Shown: positions 1-8,154, counted from the first letter of the stretch. The stretch: DNA of 17,887 bases from Pseudomonadota bacterium (GCA_023392225.1 JAEVZM010000598.1:1-17887), one strand, 5' to 3'. A program made the numbers and translations. Notes: a model not told the origin generated them from the letters alone.

Positions 1-259
1 CGCGGCCGAGCGCATCGAGGAGGCCGGCGAGATCATCGGCGAGGTCGTCGACCGTCGCCGGTCCTGGGACGACCTCGGACGCGCCGTGGCCGCGCGTGTC
101 GTAGCGCAGGCACCGGTAGCGTCCAGCGAGCGCGGCGACCTGTGCATCCCACATGTCGAGCGTGGCGCCGATCGAATGGGAGAAGACGACGACCGGGGCA
201 CCTTCGGGGCCGACGAGCTCGTAGTTGAGGTTCACGCCATTGGCGCGGACGTGGGGCAT
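1..259 (-). CDS. Alpha/beta hydrolase, 3-oxoadipate enol-lactonase-like (N-terminal part)
   Basis: The first 86 codons are visible; the rest runs off the left edge. The start MPHVRANGVNLNYELVG is followed by the strand and oxyanion-loop segment VVVFSHSIGATLDMWDAQ (about residues 23-40) and then RYDTRGHGAS (52-61). This series matches the N-terminal half of PcaD-type enol-lactonases, which hydrolyse 3-oxoadipate enol-lactone in the beta-ketoadipate pathway, and of related alpha/beta hydrolases. The nucleophile, acid and histidine lie outside the window, so the catalytic set cannot be checked. The ATG at 257-259 has an AGGAAAG ribosome-binding site about 8 bases upstream. No other aromatic-ring catabolism gene is visible beside it, so the substrate is uncertain; a haloperoxidase- or esterase-like hydrolase is the main alternative. 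Confidence 0.8.
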   Translation of the reverse strand, partial: MPHVRANGVNLNYELVGPEGAPVVVFSHSIGATLDMWDAQVAALAGRYRCLRYDTRGHGASEVVPGPATVDDLADDLAGLLDALGR

Positions 260-342
260 GGCGGGGCTTTCCTGGTTCGGCTGCGTGCGAGGCGGGATGG
301 GCCGACGCTCCGGTAGCGGGACGTCCAACCGCAAGCAAGGCC

Positions 343-367
343 GGAACCGACGCCCGATGCAAGCGTT
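343..367 (+). promoter_or_regulatory. Candidate EcfG (general stress sigma factor) promoter
   Basis: GGAAC at 343-347 and CGTT at 364-367 are separated by exactly 16 bases. This matches the alphaproteobacterial EcfG/RpoE-type promoter consensus GGAAC-N16/17-CGTT. It lies upstream of the DUF3309 gene: transcription would begin near 373-376, leaving a leader of about 25 bases with a GGGAG ribosome-binding site. The element is seen directly; its use by EcfG is inferred. Confidence 0.65.
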
Positions 368-400
368 TCAGCTTCGGTTTGATTTTGCTGGGAGCCGGCC

Positions 401-556
401 ATGCTTGGTACCATTCTGATCATCATTCTGATCCTCATTCTGATCGGCGCATTGCCGACATGGGGCTATTCGAGCAGCTGGGGATACGGGCCTTCGGGCA
501 TCCTCGGCGTCATCGTCATCATCCTGCTCATTCTCGTCCTGATGGTACGGATCTGA
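401..556 (+). CDS. DUF3309 family small membrane protein
   Basis: This is a 51-residue protein. It consists of two hydrophobic segments (about residues 1-18, rich in Ile/Leu, and 33-51) joined by a conserved loop containing LPTWGYSSSWGYGPSG. That hydrophobic / LPTW-GYGPSG / hydrophobic pattern is the hallmark of the DUF3309 family, whose members are about 50 residues long and have no known biochemical function. It probably sits in the inner membrane as a hairpin. A GGGAG ribosome-binding site precedes the ATG by about 6 bases. A candidate EcfG promoter lies just upstream, suggesting induction in the general stress response. The gene stands alone, with 85 bases separating it from the next gene. 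Confidence 0.85.
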   Translation: MLGTILIIILILILIGALPTWGYSSSWGYGPSGILGVIVIILLILVLMVRI

Positions 557-641
557 CCGCAGCGGCGTAGTTCGCGCTTCGCTTTCACGGCCGGATGGGC
601 CATGGTCACCCGGTATCGGAATCGACCGGAGCCAGGGTCAC

Positions 642-2162
642 GTGTGGGGGCGGGCTTTCGATCTCGCCGTCATCGGCGGTGGCATCAACGGCTGCAGCAT
701 CGCGCGCGATGCTGCAGGCCGGGGCATGTCCGTGTTCCTCTGCGACGAGGGCGACCTCGCCGGCGGCAGCTCGTCGGCCTCTGCCAAGCTCCTCCACGGC
801 CTTCCGCGCTCGCTAACCGGTCTCGGCTCGGCCGATGATCGCGCCGAGGAGGGCGAGCGCGACCTGCTGATCGCTTCGGCGCCGCACGTGGCCCGGCCGC
901 TGAGGCTGGTCCTACCCCAGCCGGCGACGCGCCTGGGCCGGATGGCCCAGCGCGGCCGCATGGCGGGCGGCAGGCTTCTCGGACAGGAGATGACGGCAGC
1001 GCGGGCGGTGTCGCTCGGTGCCGACCGAAAGGGCGCGACGCTGCAGGCCGAGTACCTTGCCGGATACGAGTATCCCGGGGCGAGCGTCGACGATTCACGG
1101 CTGGTCGTCCTCACCGCCAGCGACGCCCGGACGCGCGGCGCAGAAATCCGCCCGCGAACGCGGTGCGTGGTCGCCGAGCGGGAGGGCACGCTCTGGCGGC
1201 TGGCGATGGAGGGGGAGGGGGGCGAGCGCTATGCGATCACCGCCCGTGTCCTGGTCAATGCCGCCGGCCCATGGGTCTCGGCGGTGCTCGACCACGTGGT
1301 GCACGGCCATGCCCGTCCCCGCCTCCGGCTGGTCAAGGGCGTCAGCATCGTCGTGCCGCGGCTCTACGCGCATGACCGCGGCTACGTGCTCCGCAACACC
1401 GATGGCCACACCATCTTCGTCTCGCCGTATCAACGGGATTTCACCCTCATCGGCAGCAGCGAGGAGGCGTATTGCGGCGATCCCGGCGAGGTCGCCGCGG
1501 ACAGCGCCGACATCGCCTATCTCATCTCCGCCGTCGGCCGCTATTTCCGCCGTCCCCTCTACGACGACGACGTCGTCTGGGCCTGGGCCGGCGTGCACGC
1601 GCTGCCCGAGACCGGCGAACGCCGCTTTTTCGACCGTCGTCCCGGACATGCGGTGGAGATCGACGGAACCGGCCGGGAGCCGCCCCTCGTCACGATCGTC
1701 GGCGGCAGCATCGGTTTCCACCGCCGGCTCGCCGAGGAGGTGCTGGAGCGCTTGGCGCCGGCGATCGGCTTCCGTGCGCCATGGACCGCTGGCGTTCCCC
1801 TGCCGGGCGGCCTGTTCCCGGTGGACGGCCTCGCCGAGCTTGCCCGGGGGCTGCGCTCGCTCTACCCGTTCTTGGGCGCGGCCCATGCCGCTCGGCTGGT
1901 CTCGCTCTACGGCACCCGCGCCCACACCATCGTCTCCGGCGCGCGGGCCATGGCCGACCTCGGAATGGTCTTCGGTGCCGATCTGACCGAGGCCGAGGTG
2001 CGCTATCTGATGGCGGAGGAATGGGCGGGCACCGCCGAGGATATTCTGTGGCGGCGGACCAAGCTCGGCCTCCGGTTCGGCGCCGAGGAGGCCGCGGGGC
2101 TCGACGCGTGGCTCGCGGGCGTACCGGAGGAGGCAGGAATGCGCCGGATGGGCGCCGCCTGA
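642..2162 (+). CDS. GlpD-like FAD-dependent oxidoreductase with altered substrate site
   Basis: The 506-residue length matches aerobic glycerol-3-phosphate dehydrogenases. The FAD-binding GGGINGCSIARDAAGRG (residues 12-28), SSSASAKLLHG (43-53), VDDSRLVVL (149-157), VNAAGPWV (205-212) and the C-terminal cap with GTRAHTIVSGARAMADLG and ILWRRTKLGL are all GlpD-like. However, several residues normally contacting glycerol-3-phosphate are changed. HGGLRYLE became HGLPRSLT (Tyr to Ser57), KGSH became KGVS (His to Ser235), SGVRPL became AGVHAL (Arg to His319) and GGKIT became GGSIG (Lys to Ser356). The frame is intact, so this may be a paralog with another substrate or a gene in early decay. The start is GTG at 642, because no ATG fits the conserved FDLAVIGGG beginning, and its ribosome-binding site is weak. 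No glpK, glpF or glpR is nearby. FAD-oxidoreductase fold is confident; glycerol-3-phosphate as substrate is doubtful. Confidence 0.85.
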   Translation: MWGRAFDLAVIGGGINGCSIARDAAGRGMSVFLCDEGDLAGGSSSASAKLLHGLPRSLTGLGSADDRAEEGERDLLIASAPHVARPLRLVLPQPATRLGRMAQRGRMAGGRLLGQEMTAARAVSLGADRKGATLQAEYLAGYEYPGASVDDSRLVVLTASDARTRGAEIRPRTRCVVAEREGTLWRLAMEGEGGERYAITARVLVNAAGPWVSAVLDHVVHGHARPRLRLVKGVSIVVPRLYAHDRGYVLRNTDGHTIFVSPYQRDFTLIGSSEEAYCGDPGEVAADSADIAYLISAVGRYFRRPLYDDDVVWAWAGVHALPETGERRFFDRRPGHAVEIDGTGREPPLVTIVGGSIGFHRRLAEEVLERLAPAIGFRAPWTAGVPLPGGLFPVDGLAELARGLRSLYPFLGAAHAARLVSLYGTRAHTIVSGARAMADLGMVFGADLTEAEVRYLMAEEWAGTAEDILWRRTKLGLRFGAEEAAGLDAWLAGVPEEAGMRRMGAA

Positions 2163-2262
2163 TTCGCAGGGGATGCCGCGCGCCCGCGGTCTTGGCCTTT
2201 TCGCTGCCGAAATCCCGTGGTACCAGCCGGCAGGATCGCTCGTGGCCGCCCAGGATTCATTC

Positions 2263-2700
2263 ATGCTCAGCTACCGTCTCCCGGCATTGCTGCTCGTCGC
2301 CGTTGCCGCGCTCGCCCCGGTCGAAGCCGGCGCCCAGGATGCCCAGGTCCAGACGCCGCCGCCCGAACGCATCTCCAATCCCGTTGCCGTGTTCTCGGGG
2401 CTCGACAAGATCACCGGGCGCATCATCTCGTTCGACGTCTATATCGACGAGACGGTGCAGTTCGGTGCGCTCCAGGTGACGCCGCGGGTCTGCTACAGCC
2501 GGCCCGCGACCGAGGCACCGCTGACCGATGCCTTCGTCGAGGTCGACGAGATCACCCTGAACCGGAAGGTCCGGCGGATCTTCTCGGGCTGGATGTTCGC
2601 CGACAGCCCCGGCCTCCATGCCGTGGACCACGCCGTCTATGACGTCTGGCTGACCGACTGCAGCAGCTCCTCGAGCGTCGAGCCGCCGCCCAGCCGGTAG
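2263..2700 (+). CDS. DUF2155 domain-containing exported protein
   Basis: This is a 145-residue protein with a Sec signal peptide (hydrophobic residues 7-18, probable cleavage near EAGAQ at 21-25). The rest is the DUF2155 domain: FSGLDKITGRIISFDV (44-59), FGALQVTPRVCYSR (67-80), AFVEVDEI (90-97), RIFSGWMFADSPGLHA (105-120) and AVYDVWLTDC (124-133). Function is unknown; members are periplasmic and restricted mainly to Alphaproteobacteria. Cys77 and Cys133 could form a disulfide. The ATG at 2263 is chosen because it begins the signal peptide and has AGGA upstream; an in-frame GTG at 2242 is possible. The 3' end overlaps aat antisense by 64 bases, and residues after Cys133 form a serine- and proline-rich tail encoded inside aat. 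Confidence 0.88.
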   Translation: MLSYRLPALLLVAVAALAPVEAGAQDAQVQTPPPERISNPVAVFSGLDKITGRIISFDVYIDETVQFGALQVTPRVCYSRPATEAPLTDAFVEVDEITLNRKVRRIFSGWMFADSPGLHAVDHAVYDVWLTDCSSSSSVEPPPSR

Positions 2701-3308
2701 AAGTCGGCGTCGACCGCAAGCGCCTGGTCGAGCAGCCGCTGGTAGTGGCGGCGGTCGATGTCGATGGCGCCGAACTGCTTGAGGTGGCTGGTGGTGAACT
2801 GGGCATCGAGCAGCTTGAAGCCGCCAGCCCGGAGGCGCCCGACGAGGTGAACGAGGGCCACCTTGGACGCGTCGCGCTCGCGGCTGAACATGCTCTCGCC
2901 GAAGAATGCCGCGCCGAGGGCGATGCCGTAGAGGCCGCCGACCAGCCTGCCGTCCTTCCAGGCCTCCACCGTGTGGCAGTAGCCGAGCGCGAACAGCTCG
3001 CCATAGAGCCGCCGGATGCGCTCGTTGATCCAGGTCTTGGGCCGCCCCTCGGCCGGTGAGGCGCAGCCCTCGATCACCGCCTCGAAATCGTGGTCGATGC
3101 GCACCTCGAACACGCCTTGCGCCACCGTGCGGCGCAGCCGCCGCGGCAGGTGGAAGCGCTCGAGCGGCATGATCCCGCGCGTTTCGGGCTCGATCCAGTA
3201 GAGACCGGGATCCTCGGCCGACTCCGCCATCGGAAAGATGCCAACCGCGTAGGCCTTGAGCAGGACCTGCGGCGTGATCTCGAGAAGGATGTCGTTGCGG
3301 CTGGTCAT
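2637..3308 (-). CDS. aat: Leucyl/phenylalanyl-tRNA--protein transferase
   Basis: The enzyme moves Leu or Phe from aminoacyl-tRNA to proteins with N-terminal Arg or Lys in the cytoplasm, marking them for ClpS/ClpAP (bacterial N-degron pathway). The 223 residues match the family length. Diagnostic segments are YAVGIFPMAES (20-30), WIEPETRGIMPLERFHLPR (38-56), TWINERI (92-98), GLYGIALGAAFFGESMFSRERDASKVAL (125-152), LLDAQFTTSHLKQFGA (166-181) and the C-terminal GGGSTLEELLQS. It follows accC on the same strand with a 100-base gap that contains a hairpin, so it may be read from the accC transcript or be partly separate. Its 3' end overlaps the DUF2155 gene. No clear Shine-Dalgarno sequence precedes the ATG, but the next in-frame ATG would remove conserved sequence. 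Confidence 0.96.
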   Translation of the reverse strand: MTSRNDILLEITPQVLLKAYAVGIFPMAESAEDPGLYWIEPETRGIMPLERFHLPRRLRRTVAQGVFEVRIDHDFEAVIEGCASPAEGRPKTWINERIRRLYGELFALGYCHTVEAWKDGRLVGGLYGIALGAAFFGESMFSRERDASKVALVHLVGRLRAGGFKLLDAQFTTSHLKQFGAIDIDRRHYQRLLDQALAVDADFYRLGGGSTLEELLQSVSQTS

Positions 3309-3360
3309 GAGGGTAGGTTTCCCCGGTGGGCAGTCTTCGCCTTCGTCGGGGAGTCGTCAA

Positions 3361-3384
3361 TAGCGGCCGTTCTGCCGGCCGCTA
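3361..3384 (-). terminator. Hairpin between accC and aat (possible terminator or processing site)
   Basis: TAGCGGCCG and CGGCCGCTA form a perfect 9-bp stem with a 6-base loop. It lies 24 bases past the accC stop codon and 52 bases before the aat start. No run of T follows on the minus strand, so it is at best a weak intrinsic terminator; it may instead stabilise or process the accBC-aat message. Confidence 0.45.
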
Positions 3385-3408
3385 CGGGGCGAGGGTGGCT
3401 GGTCCCGC

Positions 3409-4772
<1,364 letters not shown>

Positions 4773-4776
<4 letters not shown>

Positions 4777-5222
4777 TCGATGATCATCAGCGGCTCGCCG
4801 TACTCGACCGGCTGGCCATCCTCGACCATGATCTTGGTGATCTTGCCGGACTTCGGCGAGGGGATCTGGTTCATCGTCTTCATCGCCTCGACGATGAGCA
4901 GGGTCTGGCCCTCACGCACGGTGTCGCCGACATCGACGAAGGGGCGCGCGCCGGGCTCGGGCGAGAGATAAGCGGTGCCGACCATGGGCGAGGGCACTGC
5001 GCCGGGATGATCCGCGCCGGTCGCGGCGGGGGCGATCGCCGGCGCTGCGACGACGGCCGGGGAGGCCACGGGAACGGCCATCGGGGCGGCCTGCAGGGTG
5101 CGGGCGACGCGGAGGCGGATCTCGTCATGCTCGACTTCGATCTCGCTCAGTCCGGTCTCGTTGAGCAGGTCCGCAAGCTCGCGGATCAGCTCCTTGTCGA
5201 CGATTTTCTTCTTTTCGCTCAT
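4773..5222 (-). CDS. accB: Acetyl-CoA carboxylase biotin carboxyl carrier protein
   Basis: This is the carrier subunit that shuttles carboxybiotin between biotin carboxylase and the AccA/AccD carboxyltransferase. Its 149 residues divide into an N-terminal helical part (1-45, KELIRELADLLNETGLSEIEVE), a flexible Ala/Pro/Val-rich linker (45-73) and a biotinyl domain. The biotinylation motif EAMKTMN places the modified lysine at Lys115, and PSPMVGTAYLSPEPGA (77-92) is the typical first half of the domain. The gene begins 9 bases after aroQ and overlaps accC by 4 bases, forming an aroQ-accB-accC operon. GAGAAGAG just before the ATG is a plausible ribosome-binding site. Confidence 0.97.
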
Positions 5223-5231
5223 CTCTTCTCG

Positions 5232-5675
5232 TCAGCCGTCCCTGCCGATCAGCGTCTTGAGCGCTTCGAGACCGAGGAGGTAGCCCTTCGGCCCAAGACC
5301 GCAGATCACGCCAGCCGCAACCGGCGACACATAGGAATGGTGCCGGAAGGGTTCGCGGGTGAAAATGTTCGAAAGATGGACTTCTATGACCGGGCGTCCA
5401 GCGGCGCGGATCGCGTCGTGGATGGCCACCGAAGTATGGGTATAGGCACCGGGGTTCATCACGATCCCGACGGCGGCAGTGGCCGCCTCCTGGATCCAGT
5501 CGACCAGGACCCCCTCATGGTTGGTCTGGCGGAAATCGACGGTGAAGCCCAGCTTCTCGCCGGCGGCGACGCATTCCTCGCCGATCTCCTTGAGCGATTG
5601 CCCGCCGTAGATCGACGGCTCGCGCACGCCGAGCATGTTGAGGTTCGGTCCGTTGAGAACGAAGATCGTGGCCAT
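5232..5675 (-). CDS. aroQ: Type II 3-dehydroquinate dehydratase
   Basis: It dehydrates 3-dehydroquinate to 3-dehydroshikimate, the third step of the shikimate pathway, in the cytoplasm. The 147 residues match the dodecameric type II family. Catalytic features are present: VLNGPNLNMLGVREPSIYG (6-24) with Arg18 and Tyr23, NPGAYTHTSVAI (74-85) with Asn74 and His80, and EVHLSNIFTREPFRHHS (98-114) with His100 and Arg111. The ATG at 5673-5675 is chosen because the conserved core begins right after it. An in-frame GTG at 5691-5693 would add six residues; neither start has a strong ribosome-binding site. It is the first gene of the aroQ-accB-accC group. Confidence 0.96.
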   Translation of the reverse strand: MATIFVLNGPNLNMLGVREPSIYGGQSLKEIGEECVAAGEKLGFTVDFRQTNHEGVLVDWIQEAATAAVGIVMNPGAYTHTSVAIHDAIRAAGRPVIEVHLSNIFTREPFRHHSYVSPVAAGVICGLGPKGYLLGLEALKTLIGRDG

Positions 5676-5700
5676 ACCGCCCGACAATGTCACATGGGCC

Positions 5701-5723
5701 GGGCATCCGCAGGGCGGATACCC
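5701..5723 (-). repeat. Hairpin in the aroQ leader
   Basis: GGGCATCCGC and GCGGATACCC pair around a 3-base loop with one mismatched position. The hairpin ends 25 bases upstream of the chosen aroQ ATG. An ATGTGA start-stop sits between it and the gene (minus strand, 5695-5690). A regulatory role is only a possibility. Confidence 0.35.
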
Positions 5724-5764
5724 GAAACCGCGCCCTTATAGGGACTTGTCGGGGCGAGGGAAAG

Positions 5765-5781
5765 GGGCGGCGTTACCGCCC
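5765..5781 (-). terminator. Possible terminator after the DsbA-like gene
   Basis: On the minus strand GGGCGG-TAACG-CCGCCC forms a 6-bp GC stem followed by CTTTCCC, beginning 28 bases past the stop of the DsbA-like gene. The pyrimidine tract is short in T, so termination would be weak. It would separate the protease/DsbA-like unit from aroQ-accB-accC. Confidence 0.4.
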
Positions 5782-5809
5782 GGCAATTGCGGAACCCCGC
5801 GGGAATGGG

Positions 5810-6625
5810 TCAGCACACCTCGGCCGAGCAGCTTGCCCGGGCGCTGGCGATCTTGTCCTTGAGCGCGTCGTAGCCGATGGCGCCGATCGCCACTTCGCCC
5901 GAGGTGACATAGGACGGCGTGCCGGTGAGCTGGAGCTGCTCGGCCAGCGCGTAGGATTCGCCGATCGTGCTGCGCACCTCGTCCGAGCGCATCTCCGTCT
6001 CGAGCGCCTTCCGGTCGAGGCCGAGGCTCTCGGCCACGGCGAGCGCGACCTCGGTATCGACCTGGCCGCTCTGCGCCAGCAGCGCCTCGTGGAAGTCCGC
6101 GGCCTTCTCGGGGGCGAGGATGCGGACGGCGACCGACACCTGGGCCGCCTGCATCGACCCTTCGCCGAGCACCGGGAACTCCTTCAGCACCACCCGGAGG
6201 TTCGGATCGGCCTCGATCAGGCGGTGCATGTCGTCCTGCGCCCGCCGGCAGTAGCCGCAGTTGTAGTCGAAGAACTCGACCAGCGTGACGTCGCCGTCGG
6301 GATTGCCGAGCACGACCTGGCGCGGGGAGGAGAAGAGGAGATCGCGGTTGCCGTCGATGGTCGCGGCCTGGGCGAGGCGGTCGGCTTCGTCCTGCTTGAG
6401 CTGGAGCGCATCGATCGCGTCGCGGATCACCTCGGGGTTGGCGATCAGGTAGTCGCGGATGAACTCCGGATGGCTGGTCACGTAGTCCTTGACGATGCCA
6501 TCGATCTCGCTGCGCTGGGCATCGGTGAAGGATGCTGCCTCGGCGCCCCCGGGGGTGACGAGGGTGCCCGCGGCACCAATGGCGAGGGCGGCGGTGGCCG
6601 CGAGGGCGATCGTGCGAATGCTCAT
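5810..6625 (-). CDS. Exported DsbA-family thiol oxidoreductase
   Basis: This is a 271-residue protein with a Sec signal peptide (cleavage near residues 29-31, AEAA). It has an N-terminal helical region (about 33-95) that includes repeated PE-I-RD-(Y/A)-(L/I) units, and then a thioredoxin fold. The redox motif is CGYC (123-126) within LVEFFDYNCGYCRR; the cis-proline is Pro237 in TGTPSYV. This layout is that of the DsbA/Com1-like periplasmic disulfide proteins common in Alphaproteobacteria, which oxidise or isomerise envelope thiols. Two extra cysteines lie at the very C-terminus (Cys266 and Cys271, the last residue). It follows the M48 peptidase gene by 40 bases on the same strand, and both products are exported, suggesting a shared envelope-quality role. 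Whether it is an oxidase or isomerase cannot be told. Confidence 0.92.
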   Translation of the reverse strand: MSIRTIALAATAALAIGAAGTLVTPGGAEAASFTDAQRSEIDGIVKDYVTSHPEFIRDYLIANPEVIRDAIDALQLKQDEADRLAQAATIDGNRDLLFSSPRQVVLGNPDGDVTLVEFFDYNCGYCRRAQDDMHRLIEADPNLRVVLKEFPVLGEGSMQAAQVSVAVRILAPEKAADFHEALLAQSGQVDTEVALAVAESLGLDRKALETEMRSDEVRSTIGESYALAEQLQLTGTPSYVTSGEVAIGAIGYDALKDKIASARASCSAEVC

Positions 6626-6643
6626 GGGGGTCTGGTCTCCGGC

Positions 6644-6660
6644 CGGGCGGGTCCCGCCCG
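6644..6660 (-). repeat. Hairpin between the M48 peptidase and DsbA-like genes
   Basis: CGGGCGG and CCGCCCG form a perfect 7-bp stem with a 3-base loop. It starts 5 bases after the peptidase stop and ends 18 bases before the DsbA-like ATG. There is no T-run. It could attenuate transcription or protect the upstream message within one operon. Confidence 0.4.
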
Positions 6661-6665
6661 CGCGA

Positions 6666-8063
6666 TCATAGGGGCTTGGGCGGCTTATAGGTCAGAATGT
6701 CGTCGGCGCGAAGCCAGGGCGGCGTGCCGGGCTTCAAACTTTCTTGAGCCCGTGTGGCGTGGATTCGCGCCTCCTCGTAGTTGCCGATGACGAACCGCTC
6801 CTCGGCGGTGGCAAGCTCGGCCATGGCGCGGTCGCCGGCAAGGGCATGGGCGCGGGCGAGCGTGCGCCATCCCACCGGGACGTCGGGGTCCTTGAGGAGG
6901 CCGACGGTCAGGTTGGGAATTGCCTCCCTGACGTTCTCGCCGGTCTCGGTGGCGACCAGCGCCTGGCCGAACAGGATGCGGAGGAGGCCCGAGGCGGGAG
7001 CGAGCGATACCGCCTGGCGGAGCGGGGCCACGGCCTCGGCGGGGCGGCCGCCTTCAAGCAGCACCTGGCCCTTGAGCTCCCAGAAGAAGGGATTCTCCGG
7101 CTGGGCGGCGATCAGGGCGTCGATGCGCTCGAGGGCGGGGTTCATGGCGCCGGCGCGATAGGAGGCGATGGCCCAGGCGTAGCGGGCGGGAAGGCTCGGA
7201 TCGCCGTCCTTGTAGAGTCGCCCGACCTGGGCCGGAGTCAGGGTGAAGGCGGCGAGCTTGGCGCGCACCAGGTCGTGGCGAAGCTGCAGCTCCGGCGGGT
7301 CCTTGCGGCTGGCATAGGGACTCTGGCCGGCCCGGTGCTCCAGCGCCCGGAGCCGGTCGGCCGGCAGCGGATGGCTCTGGATGTAGGGATCGACGTTTCC
7401 GGAGGTGAGAAACAGCTCGTCGGCGAGCCGGCGCATCACCGCCACCATGCCCATGCCCGACTGGCCGGCGGCCTGGAGGTAGTCCATGGCGCTCTGGTCG
7501 GCCGCCGATTCCTGGGCGCGGGCATAGGCGAGGATGTTGCGACCCGCGACATGCATCGAGCCCGCCATGACCGCTCCGGCCATGGCGCCCTTGCTGCCGA
7601 TGCCCGCCGCCGAGCCGGCGGCGGCCGCGCCCGCGCCGCGCAGCGAGGCGATCAGGGCGGCGGTGGTGCTGCGTGCGGCGGTCTGGCGGAGGGCGGCGAG
7701 GTCGCTGTGGGCGATATGGGCGGCCTCGTGGGCCAGCACGCCGGTGATCTCGCCGGGCGTCTCGGCCGTGATGATCGCGCCGGTATTGATGAAGATGCGC
7801 TTGGAATCGACCACGAAGGCGTTGAAGCGCTGGTCCGGCACCAGGAAGATCTGGAGGTCGCCGCCTTGGAGTCCGGCCTCGGCGAACACCGGGGCGGCGT
7901 AGTCCTGGAGGAGGGCCTCGGTCTCGGCGTCGCGGGCGACGCTGATCCCGGCCGCCTCGGCGGTTCCGGCCGCCAGAAGCGCGGCGATCGCGGCAGCGGC
8001 GAGGCCTTTCCATGCCCGGTGCGGGCTGCTACGCAGCGTTGACCTCAACCGTCCGAACGTCAT
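6666..8063 (-). CDS. M48 family metalloprotease with TPR domain (BepA-like)
   Basis: This is a 465-residue exported protein. A signal peptide occupies residues 1-38 (hydrophobic 20-32, cleavage near AEAA). The M48 domain carries the zinc motif HEAAH (112-116) and the third-ligand motif ESAAD (185-189), separated by a Gly/Ala-rich segment (143-170) typical of this subfamily. HPLPADR follows, and the C-terminal half (about 290-455) is helical TPR-like repeat, with LKGQVLLEGGRPAEAVAPLRQA one clear unit. Such proteins assist or degrade outer-membrane proteins in the periplasm, as E. coli BepA does. The start at 8063 is chosen for the signal peptide; upstream sequence in frame is antisense to the aminotransferase gene. 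It diverges from the aminotransferase across 91 bases. Confidence 0.93.
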   Translation of the reverse strand: MTFGRLRSTLRSSPHRAWKGLAAAAIAALLAAGTAEAAGISVARDAETEALLQDYAAPVFAEAGLQGGDLQIFLVPDQRFNAFVVDSKRIFINTGAIITAETPGEITGVLAHEAAHIAHSDLAALRQTAARSTTAALIASLRGAGAAAAGSAAGIGSKGAMAGAVMAGSMHVAGRNILAYARAQESAADQSAMDYLQAAGQSGMGMVAVMRRLADELFLTSGNVDPYIQSHPLPADRLRALEHRAGQSPYASRKDPPELQLRHDLVRAKLAAFTLTPAQVGRLYKDGDPSLPARYAWAIASYRAGAMNPALERIDALIAAQPENPFFWELKGQVLLEGGRPAEAVAPLRQAVSLAPASGLLRILFGQALVATETGENVREAIPNLTVGLLKDPDVPVGWRTLARAHALAGDRAMAELATAEERFVIGNYEEARIHATRAQESLKPGTPPWLRADDILTYKPPKPL

Positions 8064-8084
8064 GCTGCCCTTGTCGGAAGTGTC

Positions 8085-8123
8085 TCCGGGACCATCGGCG
8101 CCAAGGCGCCGGATTCCCCCGGA
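8085..8123. repeat. Imperfect dyad in the divergent promoter region
   Basis: An inner GGCGCC-AA-GGCGCC is nested inside outer TCCGGG and CCCGGA arms, all centred near 8103. It fills much of the 91-base space between the divergent protease and aminotransferase genes. It could be an operator or a cruciform-prone palindrome; no known regulator site is recognised. Confidence 0.35.
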
Positions 8124-8143
8124 CGCTGGCCGGCGAATGGGGC

Positions 8144-8148
8144 AGGAG
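8144..8148 (+). promoter_or_regulatory. Ribosome-binding site that sets the aminotransferase start
   Basis: AGGAG ends 6 bases before the GTG at 8155, an ideal spacing. The upstream ATG at 8137 lacks such a site, so GTG is preferred as the start. Confidence 0.65.
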
Positions 8149-8154
8149 AAAGAC

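Noticed and set aside
2257..3360. Long open frame antisense to DUF2155 and overlapping aat
   Set aside because: Its translation is Arg/Pro/Gly-rich without domains. It is a shadow of aat and DUF2155 in GC-rich DNA.
5735..5740. TATAAG on the minus strand as a -10 box for aroQ
   Set aside because: No recognisable -35 box at suitable spacing, so it is not listed as a promoter.
7494..7638. Gly/Ala-rich stretch in the M48 peptidase as a possible insertion or repeat
   Set aside because: A glycine/alanine-rich loop between HEAAH and ESAAD is usual in this subfamily.
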